A DNA stretch of 5,514 bases from an uncultured Gemmatimonadota bacterium (GTDB lineage Bacteria; Gemmatimonadota; Gemmatimonadetes; Gemmatimonadales; GWC2-71-9). This document shows, in pieces, positions 1-4,827 of the stretch. The stretch lies in contig CAMLHP010000137.1 in the NCBI GenBank assembly GCA_946479805.1, positions 1 to 5,514 on the forward strand, given 5' to 3'. Positions within the stretch are counted from its first letter, which is position 1; every line of letters starts with the position of its first letter. Under the pieces are notes generated by a model. It saw only the letters and a list, made by a program, of their open reading frames with translations. It made no database searches and was not told the origin of the DNA. A program made the position numbers and the translations under genes.

Positions 1-32
1 CACTCCTGCACTCCTGCACTCCTGCACTCCTA
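1..32. repeat. 8-bp tandem repeat (CACTCCTG)n at operon end
   Basis: Four head-to-tail copies of an octamer: three exact CACTCCTG units (1-8, 9-16, 17-24) and a final CACTCCTA (25-32). The array starts at the window edge and may extend beyond it. On the minus strand it reads TAGGAGTG followed by CAGGAGTG units. The first unit supplies the TAG stop codon of the plug-like lipoprotein gene, and each unit contains an AGGAG Shine-Dalgarno-like core. An 8-bp unit is prone to slippage, and copy changes would shift spacing or frame toward any gene further downstream. That consequence is inference; the repeat itself is seen directly. Confidence 0.9.
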
Positions 33-422
33 CTGGGTTTCGATCATCACCATCCCGTTGGCCGCATCAGGGTTGTGGTTCCGGGAGACCGGCGGCAGCA
101 TCACCCGCAGCTCGGTCACCCGGCCCAGCACCCGCTCCTCCAGCGCCGGGCAGTCGCGAGCAATGCGGTGCACCCGTCCCAGAGGGATACCGTCCACCAC
201 CAGCAGTACCGGGTCCTTGTTCTGGTAGCCCCGCGCGTCAGGGTCGTCGGCCAGCCGGGTCAGCATCCGGTTCGCGAGGCAGCCATACTCCCGCTGCGAG
301 GCGCTATCGGGCGCTCCCACGACCGCCACAGGAGTTACGCCGCTGTCCGTGACGTCTCGTGCACAGCCACTGCCCAGCACCAGTGCCACCGCGATGAACC
401 CCGCCATGCCGGCTCGGGTCAT
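30..422 (-). CDS. Lipoprotein with TonB-receptor plug-like C-terminal region
   Basis: A 130-aa protein with an N-terminal hydrophobic segment ending at Cys20 (VLGSGC). This is a plausible but non-ideal lipobox, because the -3 residue is Gly rather than Leu. Residues 71-80 (PVLLVVDGIP) and the final residues 119-129 (DAANGMVMIET) resemble the start and end of a TonB-dependent receptor plug domain, which typically runs from 'VVDGVP' to 'ANGVIxITT'. No beta-barrel follows, so it cannot be a transporter by itself. Cys48 and Cys91 could form a disulfide. The start is supported by an AGGAGG site 6 nt upstream, inside the end of the preceding propeller gene, with only 1 nt between that stop and this ATG. 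It is the last complete gene of the five-gene minus-strand operon. Function is unknown; an outer-membrane-associated partner of a receptor is one possibility. Gene call is confident, the plug similarity moderately so. Confidence 0.82.
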   Translation of the reverse strand: MTRAGMAGFIAVALVLGSGCARDVTDSGVTPVAVVGAPDSASQREYGCLANRMLTRLADDPDARGYQNKDPVLLVVDGIPLGRVHRIARDCPALEERVLGRVTELRVMLPPVSRNHNPDAANGMVMIETQ

Positions 423-423
423 T

Positions 424-1494
424 TCAGTCCTCCTTTATCGGCTGCCAGCTGCAGTCATCGTCCTCCACCAGGAACTTCCGGATCACCGACACCACCGGCT
501 GCTGCTGCGTCAGCTGTTCCAGCACCAGCAGCGTGTCACCCCGGAATGAGATCACCGGCTGGATGTCGCCGGTCAGGTCGACCTGCCCGTCCACGCAGGC
601 ACTCGACCTGTCAGCCGATACCAGGCTGACGAACACCTGCGATTCGATGGCCTGGCCATCGAGGATCTGGTCGAAGTGCACCGTCACGATGCTGCCGTCC
701 GACCTCCGGTGAAGGTCGAAGAGCGAGCTGATCGCCGAGAACATCTCAGGAAAGGGTGTCGCCGGGTTCGCCATCGCTTGCAGCGCCTCCCGGGTGACAC
801 CCTTCCGCCTTGCCGCCGGTACCGTTACTTCCGCGACGGGCACACCGTCAGCCCCAGTCACCATGAACTCGTTGGTGCCGCTGAACGCCACCAGCAGGCT
901 GTCGGCCCATGCGTCCACCATTACGGCGTGGTGTATCCCGAGCAGCGATGGAACAGCACGGTATGTGTCGGGAACCGGCAAGGATGAGCGGAGGACCGAG
1001 TCTTCCGTCCACCGGGTCAAGCCGGTCTCTTCAGCTCCGTTGTGGCCACCGAACCAGATGTCAGCTCCGATCAGGGCCGCATCCCGAATCGTTACAGCGC
1101 TCGGTACGTCGAACATCAGTTCATGCGTCGGTCCGAACACGCTTATCCGCTTGAGCTCATCGTCGACGATGGCGAGCGAGCCGTCGCTGCGCTCGACGGC
1201 CAGGAACGGAGATATGAACTCCCCGGGACCCCTGCCCTTGCGGCCGATGACCCCCACTCGCCTGCCCCGGGCATCGAACTGATGAACCCGGGATTGCATC
1301 CGGTCCGTGACCAGGTAACCACCATCTGCGAGTGTCGCGAGGTAGGCCGGATGTCCCAGGTAGAGTGAGTCGTCTTCCTCGAGGACCACACTGTCCGCGA
1401 CCAGGATGGTTGGTGAACTCGAGTCGCCTGAACGACTGGACTCCGCGCCACCGGCGCAGGCTGCAGTGAGCAGCAGCAGACCGAGCGATCTCAT
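424..1494 (-). CDS. 6-bladed beta-propeller lipoprotein
   Basis: A 356-aa exported lipoprotein. The ATG at 1494 begins a short signal peptide with a good lipobox, LTAAC, acylated at Cys13. It also makes a 4-nt ATGA overlap with the upstream peptide gene, so it is preferred over an in-frame start at 1647 that would bury the signal. Residues 84-93 (GRKGRGPGEF) match the hallmark turn of bacterial NHL-like 6-bladed propellers. Blade-like strands with Asp/Gly turns recur, for example DGGYLVTDR (57-65) and DGSLAIVDD (104-112). The C-terminus carries SFRGDTLLVL (316-325) and ends with a pair of cysteines, Cys300 and Cys348, that could close the propeller. Such proteins are common in Bacteroidota and Gemmatimonadota, mostly without known function; ligand or peptide binding is typical of the fold. 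Its tight coupling to two Cys-rich peptides suggests a shared role in the envelope, which is inference. Confidence 0.9.
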   Translation of the reverse strand: MRSLGLLLLTAACAGGAESSRSGDSSSPTILVADSVVLEEDDSLYLGHPAYLATLADGGYLVTDRMQSRVHQFDARGRRVGVIGRKGRGPGEFISPFLAVERSDGSLAIVDDELKRISVFGPTHELMFDVPSAVTIRDAALIGADIWFGGHNGAEETGLTRWTEDSVLRSSLPVPDTYRAVPSLLGIHHAVMVDAWADSLLVAFSGTNEFMVTGADGVPVAEVTVPAARRKGVTREALQAMANPATPFPEMFSAISSLFDLHRRSDGSIVTVHFDQILDGQAIESQVFVSLVSADRSSACVDGQVDLTGDIQPVISFRGDTLLVLEQLTQQQPVVSVIRKFLVEDDDCSWQPIKED

Positions 1495-1688
1495 GACCCG
1501 GTATTTACCCAGACGTACTTCCAGCAGGGGCAGTCGTACATGCCCTGGAGGCAGAATTCGTTGCAGCCCAGGCAGCGGTCCCGCCACCACCATGTGGGCA
1601 CTGGAACGGCCGCCTCTGCGGCCAGGGCTGGCCTCGCCGGCACGCACAGCAGCAAGCCGAGCAGGAGCAGCGACAGGATTCTTGACAT
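1491..1688 (-). CDS. Small secreted Cys-rich peptide A
   Basis: A 65-aa protein starting at the ATG at 1688, with GAGG 8 nt upstream. It has a strong signal peptide: Arg3, a Leu-rich core, and probable cleavage after PALA near residue 23. The mature part of about 42 aa has five cysteines in the order C-x2-C-x3-C-x6-C-P-C, preceded by a WWW cluster and followed by WKYVWVN. The longer in-frame start at 1799 would add a non-hydrophobic extension ahead of the signal, so it was rejected. The stop codon overlaps the propeller start (ATGA). Its Cys spacing matches that of peptide B, encoded just upstream, so the two are likely ancient paralogues. It could be a structural peptide, a signalling peptide, a propeller ligand or a modified natural product; I recognise no family. 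With five cysteines, at least one is unpaired, pairs intermolecularly or binds a cofactor. Confidence 0.8.
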   Translation of the reverse strand: MSRILSLLLLGLLLCVPARPALAAEAAVPVPTWWWRDRCLGCNEFCLQGMYDCPCWKYVWVNTGS

Positions 1689-1723
1689 GGTCTCAGCCTC
1701 GATTTCGGCGAAGAAGACTTCAG

Positions 1724-1912
1724 CTAGAGGATCAAGGGGAATGGAATCTCGATCCGGCAGGGACAGCAGATCGGGAGAAGCGTGCATTGCTTCATGCATG
1801 TGCCGGTTCGGTCTTCGTAGAAATACCAGACGGTCGCTTCGGCGGAGGTCGCCCGGGCGGCGACCGGCGTGAGCACCAGCAGCGAGAGGAGCGTGAGGCA
1901 GATACGTCTCAT
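1724..1912 (-). CDS. Small secreted Cys-rich peptide B
   Basis: A 62-aa protein starting at the ATG at 1912. It is preceded by a GAGGTGA ribosome site that overlaps the stop codon of the thioredoxin-like gene, with 4 nt between the two genes. Residues 1-20 form a signal peptide (MRRICL, Leu/Val core, PVAARA). The mature part of about 41 aa begins near TSAEATVWYFYEDR and carries five cysteines: Cys39, Cys43, Cys49, Cys50 and Cys52. Their spacing, C-x3-C-x6-C-P-C with an extra Cys directly before the last CPC, aligns with peptide A without gaps. It ends in a hydrophobic tail rich in Ile, Pro and Leu. An in-frame start at 1990 was rejected because it would precede the signal with an Arg-rich stretch read from inside the upstream gene. 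Position directly after a CxxC thioredoxin-like lipoprotein suggests that its disulfides are handled by that protein, which is inference. Confidence 0.8.
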   Translation of the reverse strand: MRRICLTLLSLLVLTPVAARATSAEATVWYFYEDRTGTCMKQCTLLPICCPCRIEIPFPLIL

Positions 1913-1916
1913 GGGA

Positions 1917-2339
1917 TCACCTCGAGGTGAAGGAGGAAGGAGCGAACAGCGCGTCTGGTGACTCCGTACCGCTCCACGCCTCGCGTCCACCCACCAGCAG
2001 GCTCACCCGGTATCCCTTGGCGCGAGTGAGCGCCTTTCCGCCTGGCGCTATTCCATCCACCACGATCCGGCCAGCGCGCAGTTGGGCCGCCTCGCCCGGC
2101 GTAGGCTTGCCGGTGAGGACCAGTCGCACCCGGTCAGGGTGGCTGAGGCGGTACGCCACCCACTCGGGCAGCGTGGTTCTGCAACTGAAGCAGGCGGAAG
2201 GGTTGTACAGGAGGAGGGCAGTGCTGTCGGCCACAGCCAGCTCGGCCACGAGGCGGCCGTCGGCCAGCCGTAGCGTCGCCGCGTCTCGGCCGGCACAGGC
2301 CGCGACCAGCAAAAGAAGGAGGGGAGCGGAGCGTGTCAC
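1917..2339 (-). CDS. Thioredoxin-like lipoprotein with CFSC motif
   Basis: A 140-aa lipoprotein with a GTG start at 2339. The signal peptide is MTRSAP plus a Leu run, and the lipobox LVAAC gives acylation at Cys15. Residues 41-60 follow the thioredoxin/TlpA pattern: a beta-strand (ALLLYNPSA), then the redox motif C50-F-S-C53 at the start of a helix (RTTLPEWVAYRL). A further strand follows (VRLVLTG). At the place where thioredoxins carry the conserved cis-proline, this protein reads GYRVSLLVGG with no Pro before the strand, so substrate handling may differ from classical members. It is short for TlpA/ResA proteins. It is the first gene of the operon and directly precedes two Cys-rich exported peptides, consistent with a role in their oxidation, reduction or isomerisation. 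No clear Shine-Dalgarno site lies before the GTG, so leaderless translation or a different start is possible. Fold assignment is fairly confident; the substrate is inferred. Confidence 0.85.
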   Translation of the reverse strand: MTRSAPLLLLLVAACAGRDAATLRLADGRLVAELAVADSTALLLYNPSACFSCRTTLPEWVAYRLSHPDRVRLVLTGKPTPGEAAQLRAGRIVVDGIAPGGKALTRAKGYRVSLLVGGREAWSGTESPDALFAPSSFTSR

Positions 2340-2345
2340 GACAAC

Positions 2346-2378
2346 ATGCTACACCACGCCATTCAACCATCATTCAAC
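2346..2378 (-). promoter_or_regulatory. Candidate operon control region with 8-bp direct repeats
   Basis: Two perfect copies of CATTCAAC (2360-2367 and 2371-2378; GTTGAATG on the minus strand) lie 11 bp apart, one helical turn, just upstream of the GTG start at 2339. A TAGCAT hexamer (complement at 2346-2351) fits the TAnnnT form of a -10 element but has no well-spaced -35 partner. The repeats could be a regulator site or part of an unusual promoter. The repeat is seen directly; its role is a guess. Confidence 0.3.
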
Positions 2379-2535
2379 TGCCAGAACAGCGTAAACGGGA
2401 ACTGCCAAGAGCGTGAACGGAAACTCCTTGCCCCCAAAGGACTTGGCGCTTCCGTCCACGCGGTTGCAGTTCCGGTTCACGCTGTTGCGTTTCCCGATTA
2501 CGTAGTTGCTGTTCCCGCTCACGCTGGTGTCAGAC
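2376..2535. repeat. Array of 20-21 bp repeats, both orientations (left copy)
   Basis: This intergenic stretch holds about six diverged units with the approximate consensus CCCGTTCACGCTGTTGCAGTT. Two units point left (about 2376-2399 and 2400-2422). Four point right (about 2450-2469, 2470-2490, 2491-2511 and 2512-2532). The same repeat, all rightward, occurs at 4113-4206. The last unit runs into GGTGTCAGAC (2526-2535), a 10-mer also found at 4233-4242. A 5-bp perfect palindrome, GTGTC-A-GACAC (2527-2537), sits directly after the stop of the propeller gene at 2538. Units vary between 20 and 21 bp, so a reading frame is not kept and the array is a DNA-level or RNA-level element. It fills most of the 198-nt gap between two minus-strand genes. 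Confidence 0.75.
2387..2484. other. Long imperfect inverted repeat (potential hairpin)
   Basis: The opposed repeat units pair. Bases 2387-2405 complement 2466-2484 at 17 of 19 positions, and 2411-2422 complement 2450-2461 at 11 of 12 positions. A loop of about 27 nt contains a minor CCAA/TTGG stem. Together they give a two-part stem about 35 bp long. It lies 3' of the second propeller gene and 5' of the Cys-peptide operon on the minus strand, so it could end or attenuate transcription or protect RNA ends. No T-tract follows either side, so it is not called a classical terminator. Confidence 0.55.
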
Positions 2536-2537
2536 AC

Positions 2538-3695
2538 TCAAGGCATGCCATAGCGCTCGAGGTACTGCAGTTCATCGTCATCGCTTCTCGCGACGTACAC
2601 CGTCCCCTTGCCAAACCCGACGATCCGGCGGTCAGCCGATAACTTCACCTGCCGCATGAGGTTGCCATCGCGGCCGAAAACATCGTACAGCCTGCCGGCC
2701 TCGGCCGGCTGGGACCGTTCCACCCAGAGCTGGCCACCGGGAGTGGCCATCGCGCTGTTGGCCACGAAGGGAGGCTTGAACTCGGGCCACTCGGGCTCCG
2801 GCAGGTCCGGCGGCCTGGGCGGCGGGGTCCCGCCAGCGGGGCGCGCCGGCCCACCGTCCGTCACCTGAAGCCTGGCGCGCGGGTCGCTGGTGCGCTCCCG
2901 GAAGATCTCCTTGTCCCGCTCGCCGACCTCGACCGGCGTGTACTTCACCGGACGGCCGATGGCCCTGGGCGCACCCCACCAGTCCACGTGGTAGTCCCCT
3001 ACCCGAGCAATCCCGATCCGTCCCTCCGGCGTCACCGACCAGGCGTCAGCCATCGGCAGCGGCTGCTGCCGCATCGTCACGGCGCGCGAGTTGGCACCAC
3101 CCGACACCGCCATGGATATCTCCGGGATCCTGATCTTGCCCAGCCGGTCCACCCGGCCGGAGGCCCTGTCCCAAAGCAACAGCGGCACGCTGTCGGGAAG
3201 GGTCTGCTGACCCAGGTCCGGCCCCCCCGACCCGAACGAGAACGCCGACCCCTCGGCGTAGACCCGGCCCTGACGGTCCGCACCCTTGATCCGAACTGGG
3301 CCCGAGAATTCAGCCGGGAAGGGAATGGTTGTGATCGGCGCGCCGTCGGGCCCTATCATCAGGAGCCTCCGCTGGCCCGGGTCCACCAGGAGGGTAGAGT
3401 CGCCCGGCAGCGCCACCAGTCCCATGGGGAAGCTGAACTCCCTGGGCCCCTGCCCCTCGCGTCCCACCGCCGAGGCGGTGCCGCGTCCGAAGTCCGTCAG
3501 GCTGACCGCCCGGGCCAGCAGGTCGGCCACCAGCACCCGCCCGTCGGCCAGCTCCCGAACCGCTGTCACCTGGTCAAACGGCTCTTCGAATGAGGCGGTC
3601 GGCTGGCCCAGGGAACCCACCGGGACCGTCTGGCCCCAGGCAGATGCAGGTATACCGGCCAGCGCGACGATGGCGGTGGCGACGATGCTGCGCAC
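2538..3695 (-). CDS. Secreted 6-bladed beta-propeller protein
   Basis: A 385-aa exported protein starting at the GTG at 3695, with a GGAG site 7 nt upstream. The signal peptide runs from residue 1 to about 22 (VRSIVATAIV, then ASAWGQ) and has no lipobox Cys, so the product is probably periplasmic or secreted. GREGQGPREF (78-87) is the propeller hallmark also seen in the lipoprotein at 424-1494. Blade-like repeats include DGRVLVADLLARAVSLTDFG (51-70) and DSTLLVDPGQRRLLMIGPDG (99-118). A Pro-rich segment (about 283-312) interrupts the blades, perhaps as an exposed linker. The C-terminus (VGFGKGTVYVARSDDDELQY, 359-378) is typical of these propellers. A 442-aa reading to a TTG at 3866 was rejected because it would translate the octamer repeat and bury the signal peptide. 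The protein has no Cys, unlike the other propeller. It appears monocistronic and diverges from the small gene at 3866. Ligand and function are unknown. Confidence 0.9.
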   Translation of the reverse strand: MRSIVATAIVALAGIPASAWGQTVPVGSLGQPTASFEEPFDQVTAVRELADGRVLVADLLARAVSLTDFGRGTASAVGREGQGPREFSFPMGLVALPGDSTLLVDPGQRRLLMIGPDGAPITTIPFPAEFSGPVRIKGADRQGRVYAEGSAFSFGSGGPDLGQQTLPDSVPLLLWDRASGRVDRLGKIRIPEISMAVSGGANSRAVTMRQQPLPMADAWSVTPEGRIGIARVGDYHVDWWGAPRAIGRPVKYTPVEVGERDKEIFRERTSDPRARLQVTDGGPARPAGGTPPPRPPDLPEPEWPEFKPPFVANSAMATPGGQLWVERSQPAEAGRLYDVFGRDGNLMRQVKLSADRRIVGFGKGTVYVARSDDDELQYLERYGMP

Positions 3696-3754
3696 GGGGA
3701 ACTCCGCAGGCTGAAGTTGGGAGGGAGATGCATGACAACGCGTTACTGTCGCGG

Positions 3755-3794
3755 ATCCGTCCATCCGTCTATCCGTCTGTCCGTCTATCCGTCC
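3755..3794. repeat. 8-bp tandem repeat (ATCCGTCT)n in divergent spacer
   Basis: Five octamer units run without interruption: ATCCGTCC (3755-3762), ATCCGTCT (3763-3770), ATCCGTCT (3771-3778), GTCCGTCT (3779-3786) and ATCCGTCC (3787-3794). They lie about 60 nt upstream of the minus-strand propeller start and about 70 nt upstream of the plus-strand small gene. They are therefore in the 170-nt spacer (3696-3865) that must hold both promoters. No convincing -10/-35 pair was seen in the spacer. Copy-number change could alter promoter geometry or leader length; that effect is inference. Confidence 0.9.
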
Positions 3795-3865
3795 AGTGCC
3801 CGAGGCAACCTTTCCCGCCCCGGGAGCATCTGATGTCGTGAAGGTCACGATCGAGGAGAAGCGCA

Positions 3866-4033
3866 ATGGATGCGAACTATCACACCCCCAGCCCCAGCAC
3901 CACCGTGGTGCTCAAGGACGCGAGGGGCCGGCCGGTGGGCATCGTCGTCGCCCCCCGCACCGGTCCGGAGAGCGGCCCCGGCGGCCGGACAGTCCTGCTG
4001 ATTCGCGGCGAAGACGGGAGGGGCGAGCACTAG
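3866..4033 (+). CDS. Small hypothetical protein, 55 aa
   Basis: A short gene with an ATG at 3866, preceded by a strong GAGGAG site 7 nt upstream, ending at TAG 4031-4033. About 49 of 55 codons end in G or C, matching real genes in the window and supporting coding. The product starts MDANYHTPSPSTT. It then has two likely beta strands, VVLKDARGRPVGIVVAP (14-30) and RTVLLIRGED (41-50), separated by a Gly/Pro turn, suggesting a small hairpin or sheet. There is no signal peptide, transmembrane segment or Cys, so it is probably cytoplasmic, in contrast to its exported neighbours. I recognise no family. A competing 100-aa frame across the same bases (3796-4098) is rich in Pro, His and Arg and looks like a shadow. 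The stop codon sits in the loop of a strong hairpin. Confidence 0.65.
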   Translation: MDANYHTPSPSTTVVLKDARGRPVGIVVAPRTGPESGPGGRTVLLIRGEDGRGEH

Positions 4034-4044
4034 CGCCCCCTCCC
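4016..4044 (+). terminator. GC hairpin at the end of the 55-aa gene
   Basis: The arm GGGAGGGGCG (4016-4025) pairs with CGCCCCCTCCC (4034-4044): ten base pairs with one bulged C at 4036 and an 8-nt loop that contains the TAG stop. No T-run follows, as is common in high-GC genomes. A role in termination or transcript 3'-end protection is likely but not certain. Confidence 0.5.
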
Positions 4045-4112
4045 GGTCCTTCCGCGCAGTACCCTCCCGCACCAAACTCAAGACTTCAGCTGACGTAACC
4101 CCGCTGTACTTG

Positions 4113-4206
4113 CCCGTTTGCGCTGTTGCAGTTCCCGTTCACGACGTTGCAGCCCCGTTCACGCAGTTGCAGTTCCGTTTACGCCGCTGCTTTTCCGCTT
4201 TTCAGG
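4113..4206 (+). repeat. Array of 20-21 bp repeats (right copy)
   Basis: Four tandem units and a fragment: 4113-4133, 4134-4153, 4154-4174, 4175-4194 and a decayed piece at 4195-4206. All face right, with the approximate consensus CCCGTTCACGCNGTTGCAGTT. The central units are closest to those at 2450-2532, and 4122-4150 and 4157-4177 keep the GTTGCAGTTCC and GTTCACG cores. The array fills most of the spacer between the 55-aa gene and the sigma-factor gene, so it must either contain or displace that gene's promoter. No other gene is evident from 4034 to 4233. Confidence 0.8.
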
Positions 4207-4233
4207 TGACACGCAACCCCCCAGGGGTACGCG

Positions 4234-4827
4234 GTGTCAGACGATTGGAACCGCCACCCGCCCCGGAGCGTCTGGAGCCGAGTGACTGACAGCTACCTGA
4301 TTGCACAAGTACTGGCTGGCGACGCGGCGGCGGAGCGCTCGATGTATGACGCGCACGTGGACCGGGTGTGGCGGCTGGTGTACCGGATCGTCGGTGACGC
4401 AGATCAGGCGGCGGACTGTGTCCAGGAGACATTCATCCGGGCGTTCAGCCGGCTGTCGAGCTTTCGGGGCGAGTCATCCCTGGCCACCTGGATCGGGTCT
4501 ATCGCGATCACCACTGCGCTCAATGCGGTGCGGTCGCTCAAGCGACGGAGTGCGAAGGTTGTGTCAATCGAGGATTGGCCGGAGCCCGGCGCAGATGCCT
4601 GCACCGGAGACCCGCACCTCAAGCAGCGGCTGCATGCGGCAATCGATGCACTGCCGAAAGGATATCAAACGGTGTTCCTGATGCACGACGTCGAGGGATA
4701 TACCCACGAGGAAATCGGTGCGGCGCTGTCCATCGCACCCGGCACCTCGAAGGCCCAGTTGTCGCGCGCCCGTGCCCGGCTCCGTTCCGAGCTGGGTGCG
4801 TTCGCGCCGGAGAACAACCATGGATGA
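4234..4827 (+). CDS. ECF-family RNA polymerase sigma factor
   Basis: A 197-aa sigma-70 family, extracytoplasmic-function type protein that would direct RNA polymerase to a specific promoter set. Region 2 lies at about 37-105: DAHVDRVWRLVYRIVGDADQ, then the core-binding and -10 recognition helices including DCVQETFIRAF (61-71) and FRGESSLATWI (77-87). Region 4 lies at about 130-187, with ALPKGYQTVFLMHDVEGYTH and the helix-turn-helix IGAALSIAPGTSKAQLSRAR recognising -35. There is no sigma region 3 and the linker is short, as usual for ECFs. Two GTG starts are possible: 4234 with AGGGG 8 nt upstream, or 4282 with GGAG close upstream. The latter would begin VTDSYLIAQV, nearer the usual ECF N-terminus. 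The stop overlaps the next gene by 8 nt, so sigma and anti-sigma candidate are co-translated. ECF genes often activate their own promoter, but no clear GGAAC/CGTC pair was found upstream. Confidence 0.95.
   Translation: MSDDWNRHPPRSVWSRVTDSYLIAQVLAGDAAAERSMYDAHVDRVWRLVYRIVGDADQAADCVQETFIRAFSRLSSFRGESSLATWIGSIAITTALNAVRSLKRRSAKVVSIEDWPEPGADACTGDPHLKQRLHAAIDALPKGYQTVFLMHDVEGYTHEEIGAALSIAPGTSKAQLSRARARLRSELGAFAPENNHG

Noticed and set aside
75..629. Plus-strand ORF of 184 codons across the plug and propeller genes
   Set aside because: Its His/Arg/Pro-rich shadow composition, lack of domains and position opposite two coupled lipoprotein genes argue against it.
1495..1647. N-terminal extension of the propeller lipoprotein to 407 aa
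   Set aside because: It would place 51 non-hydrophobic residues before a good lipoprotein signal and overlap most of peptide A. The ATGA junction at 1491-1494 favours the short start.
1491..1912. Assigning the two peptides to the NVEALA family or to lanthipeptides
   Set aside because: No NVEALA motif is visible, and no peptide-modifying enzyme or dedicated transporter lies in the window. Only the gene-neighbourhood analogy can be supported.
2346..2642. Plus-strand ORF with a heptapeptide-like repeat (VHAVAVP, VHAVAFP, DYVVAVP)
   Set aside because: The periodicity comes from the 21-bp DNA repeat. The sister array at 4113-4206 has 20-bp units that break the frame, there is no good ribosome site, and the ORF runs antisense into the propeller gene.
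3796..4098. 100-codon plus-strand frame overlapping the 55-aa gene
   Set aside because: Its composition is Pro/His/Arg-rich, while the alternative frame has a strong ribosome site and high G/C at third positions.
2376..4206. Possible CRISPR arrays
   Set aside because: Units are contiguous and diverged with no unique spacers, and no cas genes are present.
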